64,000 bases of DNA from Bacteroidales bacterium UBA1189. Lineage in GTDB: Bacteria; Bacteroidota; Bacteroidia; Bacteroidales; Bacteroidaceae. This document shows, one piece after another, positions 7,811-15,489 of this stretch (within the stretch, counting starts at the first letter, position 1; every line of letters begins with the position of its first letter). Below the pieces are notes generated by a model. That model was not told where the DNA came from. It did not search any database and worked only from the letters and a program-made list of their open reading frames with translations. The stretch lies in NCBI GenBank assembly GCA_002309805.1, contig DBYJ01000055.1, positions 1 to 64,000 on the forward strand, read 5' to 3'. The position numbers and the translations under genes were made by a program.

Positions 7811-10501
7811 TTACCATTCAGGTGGTTTGCGGCCACAGATAGCGCAGAAGTCGCAGTACTTGCAACTATCCTCCTTCTCGGCTTGCGTGTAGGGGGCGTC
7901 GGAGTTGAACATCTCTTCAAGCAACGTCCTCATCCCTTCGTCAAATTCTTTGAAGACTTGGCTTTGGAAGTTGGTTACCGGTTCCTTGTTCAGAAGGATG
8001 GCAGGGTCATAGGCCGTATTGGAAGAGGAACGGACGAAGAAAATTCCGGGACTAATCGGCTTACTCTCCTTCTGGCAAAGCAGCCAGGCATAGTAAAATG
8101 CCTGAAAGACATATTTTTTCCTTGACTTTACGTCGGGATTGAACAGATCCCCGATCTTGGTGATTTTTTTATCATCATCCTTGCCTCCGGTCTTATAGTC
8201 GATGATGCGTACCATTCCGCCCTTTTCGTCCATTCGGTCAATCGTTCCGCCCAGCTTGACAGGGACTGGGCCTTGCTCAGTCATCACCTCCAGACCACCG
8301 TCAATCGGCTGTTCACTCCCGAGATACGTGAACGGCGCATACTCAGCGTCAATGGACAAAAGCTGCTTAAGGTAAATGCAGATAGCCTTGAAGTTAATGT
8401 GGTGAATGCCCGTATAATGGATGTCTTCATCAACGTTCGTCTTCCAGTATTTGTCCTTAAATGCCTGACTGACTAAACCTCGGATGGCTGATTCTCTTCC
8501 TGCCAAGTCAAGTAAATTGCTCTTCTTAACGGTGGAGCCAGCCTCGGTGAGTTTCTTGTAAGCCAGTTCTGCACTGCGGTGGAACAGCGTTCCGAACTGT
8601 GCATTGGTCACCTCCTCAGTGTCTTCCTCATCGTACTTCAGTCCCTCGATGTATTTCAAATAGAATTTCAGTCGGCAGGTGAAATAGTCGTTTATTGCGG
8701 TGGGTGATAGTGGTTTACAAGAGAATCGTTCCACCAGTTTACGCTTTGTTTCTGCCGTCTGCTCCACGCTGATGGGCTCGACAATGGATGCTCGATTTTC
8801 AGACTGCAAGGCATAGTGACGTATCTCACCCCTGAACTCCACCTCCAACTGGGTGATGAAGCGCGAAGGCTCTTTCTTTGTCATTCCATCTGTGCCATTG
8901 TTATAGACGAGCGTCACCCTCTCGGCACGTTGAATGAGGCGGTAGAAGTAGTAGGCATAGACGGCAGTCTGTCGCTCGATGGTGGTGAGCCCAAAGGCTT
9001 TACGCAGCGAGAAGGGAATAAACGACACCTCCGACGGTTGTTTAGGCAGCATGCCCTCGTTCGTTGAGAGCAGCAGCAAGTGGCGGAAATCGAGGTTGCG
9101 CGTCTCCAGCACACCCATCACCTGCAAGCCCCGTGCGGGTTCGCCATGGAAGGGAATGGTCGTCCCCTTCAGAATGGTCGTCAGCAATCGGGAGATCAGT
9201 TTGCATGAGGCCTTCAGCGTTCCCTCTTCGACTAATCGGATGAGGCTGTTCACGGCCAGATGGGCACGATAGAGTGCTTCCTCTTCCTCTTGCAGACGGT
9301 GTTCCAGACGCTTCATCTCCAGCCCCTTGCTGTCGATGGCCGTGCTAATCCCCCGCAGCCACTCCAATTGCCCGGTGTCCAAGGTATCTTGTTCGTTGTC
9401 AATTATCCCTTGCAAAAACTGCCACACCGTGGTCTCCGTCATGGGCATACCCATGGTGACGTTGATGTCCCGGATGTTCTCCATTGGCAGGGCATGGAGC
9501 ACGGGCATGATGAGTTTCTCGTCAGCCAGCACGACCGCTGTTTCCTGTTCGTTGTCAGTGAGATTCTCGCACAGCCAATCGTGGGCATAGCTGGCTTGGG
9601 CACTGTCCGTAGGGGCACTGACGATGTCAATCCTTGACAGACGGCAAAGGTTGTTGTAGGGGCTTTCTTCGCTGAGGCTCTTCTCGTCTAACTCGTTGCC
9701 ATACTGCTCGATGTCCATGCGAAGGAAAGTTCCTGCCTCAGCTGCCTTGTTGTCGAGGTAATAGTTGTCGTAGTCCCAGTAGAACATTGCTTTACCGCTC
9801 TCCTTCACGAGGTCGAACAGCCTTCGCTCCACAACACTCAGCACGTTGAAGCCGACGAAAACATAATGGTTCGCCGTGAGCCGATCTGCATCGAAATGCT
9901 CCACGGCATGACGGAATCGTTGCCCTTCGTAGCCACGTCCCTCATCCTCCAGTCCGTTTCGGAAAGCTTGGTAAATGAATGCCATCGCCTCCCAGACGTG
10001 GAGGAAATTCTTTCGGATTGTCGAGTTGTCTCCATCGGCGTTAAAACCACCGAAGAATTTCTCAATCACTTTCCGCTGCTCGTCTGTCAGGTAATCGTTT
10101 GGCGATGAGAGTTCCTTGTAATTTTTCAGATTACGGAATAGGAGGTCTGGGTTGACGAGATTCTTGTCGATGTCGTCGAAATCGCTCAGTAGCAGTTCGC
10201 CCCACGAGTAGAAGCTGTCGATTTCTTCGTCCTGCCGTCTTGTATACTGGATGTAGTGCTTATGTAGCAGGCAGACCAGACGGATGTGGTCTTCACTACG
10301 CAGGTCGGTGAGGCTGCCGAACAGCTCGCCCAGCGTCATATAGGTGGGGGCAAACAGAGGCCTCCCGTCCGTTTCAGCTATTAGGAATTGATTGAAGAAC
10401 AGGCTGGCACGCTTGCTGGGGAATACGATGACCGTGTGCGAGAGGTCACCGCTCAACTTCTTATAAAGGTCGTGCGCCACAAGGGAAAGAAATGGTTTCA
10501 T
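7811..10501 (-). CDS. addB: AddB-like helicase/nuclease subunit
   Basis: An 896-residue partner of the AddA-type helicase, processing double-strand breaks for recombination. The C-terminal half carries a PD-(D/E)XK nuclease domain: LSPTAINDYFTCRLKFYLKY opens it and the catalytic IDYKTGGKDDD follows. The Cys in FTCRL together with the C-terminal cluster CKYCDFCAIC could supply the four ligands of the iron-sulfur staple known in AddB and related nucleases. The N-terminal half looks like a degenerate helicase. The start is fixed by the junction: its ATG (10499-10501) overlaps the addA stop TGA (10498-10500) as ATGA. A longer frame opening at 10534 is unlikely. Confidence 0.82.
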   Translation of the reverse strand: MKPFLSLVAHDLYKKLSGDLSHTVIVFPSKRASLFFNQFLIAETDGRPLFAPTYMTLGELFGSLTDLRSEDHIRLVCLLHKHYIQYTRRQDEEIDSFYSWGELLLSDFDDIDKNLVNPDLLFRNLKNYKELSSPNDYLTDEQRKVIEKFFGGFNADGDNSTIRKNFLHVWEAMAFIYQAFRNGLEDEGRGYEGQRFRHAVEHFDADRLTANHYVFVGFNVLSVVERRLFDLVKESGKAMFYWDYDNYYLDNKAAEAGTFLRMDIEQYGNELDEKSLSEESPYNNLCRLSRIDIVSAPTDSAQASYAHDWLCENLTDNEQETAVVLADEKLIMPVLHALPMENIRDINVTMGMPMTETTVWQFLQGIIDNEQDTLDTGQLEWLRGISTAIDSKGLEMKRLEHRLQEEEEALYRAHLAVNSLIRLVEEGTLKASCKLISRLLTTILKGTTIPFHGEPARGLQVMGVLETRNLDFRHLLLLSTNEGMLPKQPSEVSFIPFSLRKAFGLTTIERQTAVYAYYFYRLIQRAERVTLVYNNGTDGMTKKEPSRFITQLEVEFRGEIRHYALQSENRASIVEPISVEQTAETKRKLVERFSCKPLSPTAINDYFTCRLKFYLKYIEGLKYDEEDTEEVTNAQFGTLFHRSAELAYKKLTEAGSTVKKSNLLDLAGRESAIRGLVSQAFKDKYWKTNVDEDIHYTGIHHINFKAICIYLKQLLSIDAEYAPFTYLGSEQPIDGGLEVMTEQGPVPVKLGGTIDRMDEKGGMVRIIDYKTGGKDDDKKITKIGDLFNPDVKSRKKYVFQAFYYAWLLCQKESKPISPGIFFVRSSSNTAYDPAILLNKEPVTNFQSQVFKEFDEGMRTLLEEMFNSDAPYTQAEKEDSCKYCDFCAICGRKPPEW

Positions 10502-13500
10502 ACGCGGACGATTAATTGCTGGGTTACATACCAAAGATAGCCTTCAACGTTCTCGAATCCCATCTGACGGAGCAGGCTCATGTAGGCACCGACTTGTCGC
10601 TTGTGCTTGCCGACAGGCTCACCGAACTTGAAATCAACGACAATGGTCTTGTCCGCAGAGCGCATCACACGGTCAGGACGTTTCTGAACAACTATTCCTT
10701 CCTCCATAGTCAGGATAGTACACTCGTTGAACAGCTCGTAGCGTCCGCTAAACCATTCACTGACTTCGGGTTGACGCAATGCCTCGTCGACTATATGGGC
10801 TATTTCCTCACGCTCCTCGGCATCAATGATGCCTTGTGTGAACAGCTCCTCGATGGCTTGCTGTGCATCCTCAGCTTTGCCAATGTGGGCAAACACCTCG
10901 TGCAGCAGGTTTCCCCGTTCAATGAACTCGCTCATGGGGCTGTCGTCCCCTCGGTTGATGTACGTCCTCGAGCTGTTCGACTGGCGGAAAGGCAACTCCA
11001 CAGGCGCCGCATGGAACCCCACTTCCACCGTCTCCGAGTGGGGCAGGAGAGGGTTGGGCTTTTCGGGTTGGTCTGAGGATTGGGAGGAAGTGGGCTCCCC
11101 GGCTTCCGGACTCTCCTCCTCTCCAGCTTCCGGACTCTCCTCCTCCTCGGTTTCTTGACTCGTCAGTCCCAAATCAATGAAATCCGCGATAGTGGAAATA
11201 GAAGCCTGCGTTGAATCTTTCTTTGCTTCTTTTATTATGACCAAGTTTGACTTCGGACGAGTGAAAGCTACATAAAGCAGATTGAGGTTATCCATCCAAA
11301 TTTGCCGCGTTTCCTCGTCGTACTGCAGGGCGAAGTCCGATTCCTGCATATCCTTGACACGTTTGATGGGGAGAATGGGCAATTTCTCGTATTCATCGGG
11401 ATTTGTTTTCACCCAGAGGATGGGTTTCATGTTATTTTTCTCAAAATTCCAGTTGTCACAGGGAACAATGACCGAGTCCCACTCCAGCCCCTTCGCCTTG
11501 TGGATGGTCATGCAGGCAATGCCGTCTGCCTCGCCCGATGGAATGGCTTTCTCGCATAGCGTGTCGTCCCACTCCTTCAGGAACTCGCTCAGCGTGCCAC
11601 CTTTCTCCGAGGCATAGTGCTGTACCATGTCGAAGAACGATTGCATCCAAGCTGCCTGTCCCTCCATCTTCTCCATTTCCAGTATGTCGAAAAGTGTGTA
11701 TATCAATGCACTCAGAGGCAGCTCGCTCAGCGATGCATGCTGTGTGACGAAGGCGTCAGGCAGCCCATAATGGCATTCTTTCATGGCGAGGATGTCGGAA
11801 ACGGCCAGTCCGTCGTTCTTCACAAATCGGTGCCAGGCAATGGCCACGTGAGCCAGAGATACAATGTCCTTTTCGTCCTTCACCCAGCGCATAGCACCCA
11901 CAAGCAACCTGACCGCATCGGATGACTCCAGCTTGAAAGCCTCGCCCGATACCAGCCGCACTTCGTGGGGAGCAAATGCTTCGGGGTGCGCTTCGAACCA
12001 TGCGGCTAACGTCCCGATTTCTTTGTTTCCTCGTGTCAGTATGGCAATGTCAGTAGGCTTCTGCCCTTTGTCTAACAACTCCTTCACCTGTTCAGCCACC
12101 GCCTCAGGTATAGCCTCTGGGTCTTTATCAATAATCCTCACGCTTCCTCCATCGTTCTTTGGAAGCCACTCCCCTTCCACATCATCGAAATTGCTTCCTT
12201 TAAAATTCTCATCTATAATACCTAATGCTGTGACAAGTTTGGGGAAGAATTGATTGTTGAATTCCACAATGCCTCTGCGACTGCGACGGTTCACTTTCAG
12301 CGTCTCTGTGTGAGGCTCGGCCATCTGCATGTCCTTGTCCACCTGACGAGCCATGATGTCTGCATTGCTGTCGCGCCAACGATAGATGGCCTGCTTCACG
12401 TCGCCCACGATGAGTCCCTGTTTGCCTCGCGAAGCGTTTTCTGTCAGCAAGGGACGGAAGTTTTCCCATTGCATTCCGCTTGTGTCCTGGAATTCGTCGA
12501 TGAGGATATGGTCGATTTCTGTCCCCGTTTTTTCGTAGATGAACGCGGTGTCGGCAGGGTCTGAAACCATCTTCCTCAAAATCTGGCACGTGTCTGCCAA
12601 TAGGAGGCGATTCTCCCTTCGGCTCTTTTCCTTCACGCAGGCATCGATGCTTCCAATCAGTTGCAGCTGATAAAGATTCCTCCGGACAAGCTCAATAGTG
12701 TTCTCTTCCTTGAGGATATTTATTAGAGTACGTAGCATTTCACAAAGCATGTCGCCCTGCTCGTCTATAGCCTTGCACTTACGTGATTGCTTGTTGCCCC
12801 ACGGTTTCTCGCCTGTGGCATACTTCTTTTTATTGTCAGTAATGTCAGTGTTTTTTAGCTTTTCGCCGTTTTTGATTTTCTGAAAGATGCTGTAGGGACT
12901 GTTGCTCTTTCCATTGAAATCTTCCACGGTTGCCCCCAGACGATTACAAAAGTCAAAGAAACTATCTGCCACTACCATAATGTTGCGTTGTGTACGCATT
13001 TTTCTTTCTTTTAATGAATCCCTCAGATGAATAAATAAATCGGGATCCTCCATTAAAAGATCGTCCAGCTTGCCCGAGTGGCTTAGGAAAGCCTCTTTAT
13101 GTAGGTTTCCTGCAAATTGTGTGAGGTCGTCAGTCACGTTCCAATTACGGTCGTTGTCAATGGTATCCTTAATATAATTGATGACGGCATCCATCTCCTT
13201 CGAATCCAGCTTCAGCCCTTCGATGAGGTCATGAACTCCCTCGCGATCCACACGTTTCGTGTCCAGTTCGATTTCCATGCCCTGTCCCAACTCCAGCTCC
13301 TTCGCCAGCCCGCGCAAGATGCTCAGCATGAACGAGTCGATGGTCTCGATGCGAAACGCCGAGTAGTTGTGCAGGATAGACGTCAGCGCCTTTCCAGCGT
13401 TATTGCGTAGTGTTTTCTCCGTCAGCGGCTGGTGACTGACATCCTCCTTGAAGCCCGCCTCGCTCAATAGTTCCTGAGCCTTGGCAAGATAACCTTCTGA

Positions 13501-13704
13501 CTCCTTTAGCTCTTGACTAATGCCATAGAGTTGGCTCAGGATACGTTCTTTCATTTCGCCCGTAGCCTTGTTGGTAAAAGTTACAGCCAACAAGTGCCGA
13601 TACGCTTCAGGGTTCACCAGCAAGTGGCTGATGTAATTTGCTGCCAGCGTGAATGTCTTTCCTGATCCCGCCGACGCCTTGTAAATAACTAACCGACTAT
13701 TCAT
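10498..13704 (-). CDS. addA: AddA-like UvrD-family helicase/nuclease
   Basis: A 1068-residue superfamily 1 helicase with a C-terminal nuclease domain, the motor subunit of an AddAB/RecBCD-type enzyme. It has Walker A ASAGSGKT (residues 10-17), Walker B with IDEFQDTS near residue 403, motif V-like MTIHKAKGLEWDSV and the RecB-type nuclease motif VVDFKFGEP near the C-terminus. Residues from about 850 to 880 contain a tandem ESPEAGEE repeat that is probably a flexible linker. The ATG at 13704 is chosen over one at 13722 because a TATCTTTG element sits only four bases upstream, so the transcript probably starts at or beside the ATG. addB follows with an ATGA overlap. Confidence 0.85.
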   Translation of the reverse strand: MNSRLVIYKASAGSGKTFTLAANYISHLLVNPEAYRHLLAVTFTNKATGEMKERILSQLYGISQELKESEGYLAKAQELLSEAGFKEDVSHQPLTEKTLRNNAGKALTSILHNYSAFRIETIDSFMLSILRGLAKELELGQGMEIELDTKRVDREGVHDLIEGLKLDSKEMDAVINYIKDTIDNDRNWNVTDDLTQFAGNLHKEAFLSHSGKLDDLLMEDPDLFIHLRDSLKERKMRTQRNIMVVADSFFDFCNRLGATVEDFNGKSNSPYSIFQKIKNGEKLKNTDITDNKKKYATGEKPWGNKQSRKCKAIDEQGDMLCEMLRTLINILKEENTIELVRRNLYQLQLIGSIDACVKEKSRRENRLLLADTCQILRKMVSDPADTAFIYEKTGTEIDHILIDEFQDTSGMQWENFRPLLTENASRGKQGLIVGDVKQAIYRWRDSNADIMARQVDKDMQMAEPHTETLKVNRRSRRGIVEFNNQFFPKLVTALGIIDENFKGSNFDDVEGEWLPKNDGGSVRIIDKDPEAIPEAVAEQVKELLDKGQKPTDIAILTRGNKEIGTLAAWFEAHPEAFAPHEVRLVSGEAFKLESSDAVRLLVGAMRWVKDEKDIVSLAHVAIAWHRFVKNDGLAVSDILAMKECHYGLPDAFVTQHASLSELPLSALIYTLFDILEMEKMEGQAAWMQSFFDMVQHYASEKGGTLSEFLKEWDDTLCEKAIPSGEADGIACMTIHKAKGLEWDSVIVPCDNWNFEKNNMKPILWVKTNPDEYEKLPILPIKRVKDMQESDFALQYDEETRQIWMDNLNLLYVAFTRPKSNLVIIKEAKKDSTQASISTIADFIDLGLTSQETEEEESPEAGEEESPEAGEPTSSQSSDQPEKPNPLLPHSETVEVGFHAAPVELPFRQSNSSRTYINRGDDSPMSEFIERGNLLHEVFAHIGKAEDAQQAIEELFTQGIIDAEEREEIAHIVDEALRQPEVSEWFSGRYELFNECTILTMEEGIVVQKRPDRVMRSADKTIVVDFKFGEPVGKHKRQVGAYMSLLRQMGFENVEGYLWYVTQQLIVRV
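11095..11155. repeat. In-frame tandem repeat within addA
   Basis: A block containing GCTTCCGGACTCTCCTCCTC occurs twice in a row. On the coding strand it encodes two copies of ESPEAGEE between the helicase and nuclease parts. The unit is a multiple of three bases, so changes in copy number keep the frame. Confidence 0.65.
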
Positions 13705-13708
13705 AGCG

Positions 13709-13716
13709 CAAAGATA
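13709..13716 (-). promoter_or_regulatory. -7 element abutting the addA start codon
   Basis: TATCTTTG on the minus strand ends only four bases before the addA ATG at 13704. In Bacteroidetes transcription starts a few bases after this element, so the addAB mRNA would be leaderless or nearly so. No clear -33 TTG is seen at 19-21 bases. Confidence 0.55.
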
Positions 13717-13830
13717 AGTCAAAAAAATGAATTTTCCTCCTTGAAAAGTGTATTTATCTTTTGAGTAAATGAAAAAAGCTATATGTATAATAAGGTGTAT
13801 TCAGCAGTATTTTCGCCAAATCTTTTGAAG

Positions 13831-13859
13831 AAAAAGACAGGAAACATCTCTGTTTCCTG
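13831..13859 (-). terminator. Intrinsic terminator of tRNA-Gly
   Basis: On the minus strand, stem CAGGAAACA / TGTTTCCTG with a GAGA loop is followed by TCTTTTTC. It lies 29 bases past the 3' end of the tRNA. Confidence 0.8.
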
Positions 13860-13887
13860 CATGGGTGGTACTGATTTTCTGCATTTG

Positions 13888-13958
13888 AGCGGAATACGGG
13901 AATCGAACCCGCCTCCTCGGCTTGGGAAGCCGATGCACTACCGATGTGCTAATTCCGC
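13888..13958 (-). tRNA. tRNA-Gly (anticodon CCC)
   Basis: The minus strand folds as a tRNA: acceptor stem GCGGAAT / ATTCCGC, anticodon stem TCGGC / GCCGA around loop TTCCCAA (anticodon CCC), and T arm GCGGGTTCGATTCCCGT. The discriminator base is U and CCA is not encoded. It has its own promoter and terminator. Confidence 0.93.
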
Positions 13959-13975
13959 CTATCTGATTCCGGCTG

Positions 13976-14006
13976 CAAAGATAGTGACAAAAATACGATT
14001 GAGCAA
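13976..14006 (-). promoter_or_regulatory. Promoter of tRNA-Gly
   Basis: TTG at 14006-14004, 20 bases, then TATCTTTG at 13983-13976 on the minus strand: a full match to the Bacteroidetes consensus, 17 bases before the tRNA. Confidence 0.8.
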
Positions 14007-14058
14007 GATTGAAAGGAATTTTTTTCTTTTCCTCTATGAATATATGGTTAATGCAATT

Positions 14059-15237
14059 TCAAATTCTTTCCACTACCAGCATTTCTGTGGTGGTGGAGGT
14101 GACGCGGAAACGTTCGTCGCTGCGAAGGCCTACGACCCAGGCGATATCGTCGCCAATGCAAAGCACCATCTGATTCTCGCGCTCAGTACGACTAAGGCGG
14201 GCGTCGGTAAGAAGGTCACTGACAAGTTTCGTTCGTCCACCCATACCGAAGGGACAGAAACGCTCTCCTTCATGCCAGCGGCGTAGCGTGAGGGGGGCGG
14301 TGAGGCAGCGCATGTCAAGGTAGAGTATATCGTTCGAACGGCATAGGTCGCCTGCTCCTGCTTTCTCTATGGTAAACCGCAGGCTGGGGATGGTCGCTTG
14401 GAGGCTGGCGACAGAACGAGGGATAAGCGTGGAGCGATGGTTGCGTAGGGCTTCAAGGAGGTTCTGCACCTGAGTGCTGTTGTAACCATACGGGGCGAGG
14501 TAGTGGTGGAGAAGGGTAGTGGCAGCCTCGTCAGTTACCTTGCTGTCGCAGATGTCGGCAGTTCCACGTAGGTTGCGAGCCGTAGTGAGGATGTTTTGCA
14601 CAGCGGCAGGATTGATCTCCTCCATGAGGGGTAACAAGCGATGGCGAATACGGTTACGGGCATAGTCGTCGGTGGCGTTTGTGCTGTCATCCACCCACGT
14701 CTGGCCAAGGGAGTTAAGATAGTCTGTAATATCGCTGCGAGTGACGTTGAGCAAGGGACGAACAATACGACCGCTCAGGGGACGTATGCCTGTAAGGCCA
14801 TCGATGCCTGTACCGCGAATAAGGTTGAGGAGGATGGTCTCGGCGCTGTCCTCGGCATGATGGCCCACGCAAATAGCGTCAAGTCCATGTTGCATGCGAA
14901 GCTTTTCGAACGCCTCATAGCGTTGTTCACGAGCGGCCATTTCAATGGAAATCTTATGCTTTGTGGCGTAGGAGGCTGTATCAAAGTCCATCACGTCCAG
15001 TTCCACTCCCAGCTGTTGGCAAAGGTTGCGCACGAAAGTTTCATCGCGGTTCGACTCCTCAGCACGGAGGTGAAAGTTGCAATGTACAGCGCGGCAAGTA
15101 TAGCCGAGACTAATCAGCACGCGCAGCAGAGCCACGCTGTCAGCCCCGCCACTTACGCAGACCAACAGACGGTCCTCAGCGCGGAGGAGGGCATTTCGTT
15201 GGATGAAGTCGCGGATAGTATGTTTGAAGTCTTTCAC
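14059..15237 (-). CDS. tilS: tRNA(Ile)-lysidine synthase TilS
   Basis: A 392-residue PP-loop ATPase that converts C34 of tRNA-Ile(CAU) to lysidine so that it reads AUA. The PP-loop SGGADS lies at residues 29-34, followed by the family's AVHCNFHLRAEESNRDE and the GHHAEDSAETILLNLIRG motif. The C-terminal TilS domain includes RRWHEGERFCPFGMGGRTKL at about residues 315-335. The start codon is GTG at 15237; no other start precedes the PP-loop, and a TATCTTCG element sits four bases upstream, suggesting a leaderless message. It is transcribed toward tRNA-Gly. Confidence 0.92.
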   Translation of the reverse strand: MKDFKHTIRDFIQRNALLRAEDRLLVCVSGGADSVALLRVLISLGYTCRAVHCNFHLRAEESNRDETFVRNLCQQLGVELDVMDFDTASYATKHKISIEMAAREQRYEAFEKLRMQHGLDAICVGHHAEDSAETILLNLIRGTGIDGLTGIRPLSGRIVRPLLNVTRSDITDYLNSLGQTWVDDSTNATDDYARNRIRHRLLPLMEEINPAAVQNILTTARNLRGTADICDSKVTDEAATTLLHHYLAPYGYNSTQVQNLLEALRNHRSTLIPRSVASLQATIPSLRFTIEKAGAGDLCRSNDILYLDMRCLTAPLTLRRWHEGERFCPFGMGGRTKLVSDLLTDARLSRTERENQMVLCIGDDIAWVVGLRSDERFRVTSTTTEMLVVERI

Positions 15238-15241
15238 GCCG

Positions 15242-15249
15242 CGAAGATA
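15242..15249 (-). promoter_or_regulatory. Candidate -7 element abutting the tilS GTG
   Basis: TATCTTCG on the minus strand differs from the consensus TAnnTTTG at one base and ends four bases before the GTG start. Confidence 0.45.
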
Positions 15250-15301
15250 CGCATTTAATCAGAAAAAACATGGTGAGATTGAAAAAAAGTGCGCCTAAAT
15301 G

Positions 15302-15331
15302 TTGGAGGTTCGGATTTTTGTCGTACCTTTG
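15302..15331 (+). promoter_or_regulatory. Promoter of tRNA-Cys
   Basis: TTG at 15302-15304, 19 bases, then TACCTTTG at 15324-15331; 17 bases remain to the tRNA 5' end. Same architecture as the tRNA-Gly promoter. Confidence 0.8.
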
Positions 15332-15348
15332 CCCCGCAAAACGCTCTT

Positions 15349-15419
15349 GGTGAGTTGGCCGAGCGGTTAGGCAACGGTCTGCAAAACCGTGTACAGCAGT
15401 TCGATTCTGCTACTCACCT
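15349..15419 (+). tRNA. tRNA-Cys (anticodon GCA)
   Basis: Acceptor stem GGTGAGT / ACTCACC, D arm GGCCGAGCGGTTAGGC, anticodon arm ACGGTCTGCAAAACCGT (anticodon GCA) and T arm CAGCAGTTCGATTCTGCTA. The discriminator is U, as usual for tRNA-Cys, and CCA is not encoded. Confidence 0.94.
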
Positions 15420-15431
15420 CAAACATTCATT

Positions 15432-15464
15432 AGACTTCAGATGGAACAAGCTGAAGTCTTTTTT
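15432..15464 (+). terminator. Intrinsic terminator of tRNA-Cys
   Basis: Perfect stem AGACTTCAG / CTGAAGTCT with a 10-base loop followed by TTTTTT. It ends only 25 bases before the chosen start of the downstream UvrA2-like gene. Confidence 0.8.
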
Positions 15465-15489
15465 AATGTCTGAAGGAATAGATGCAATC

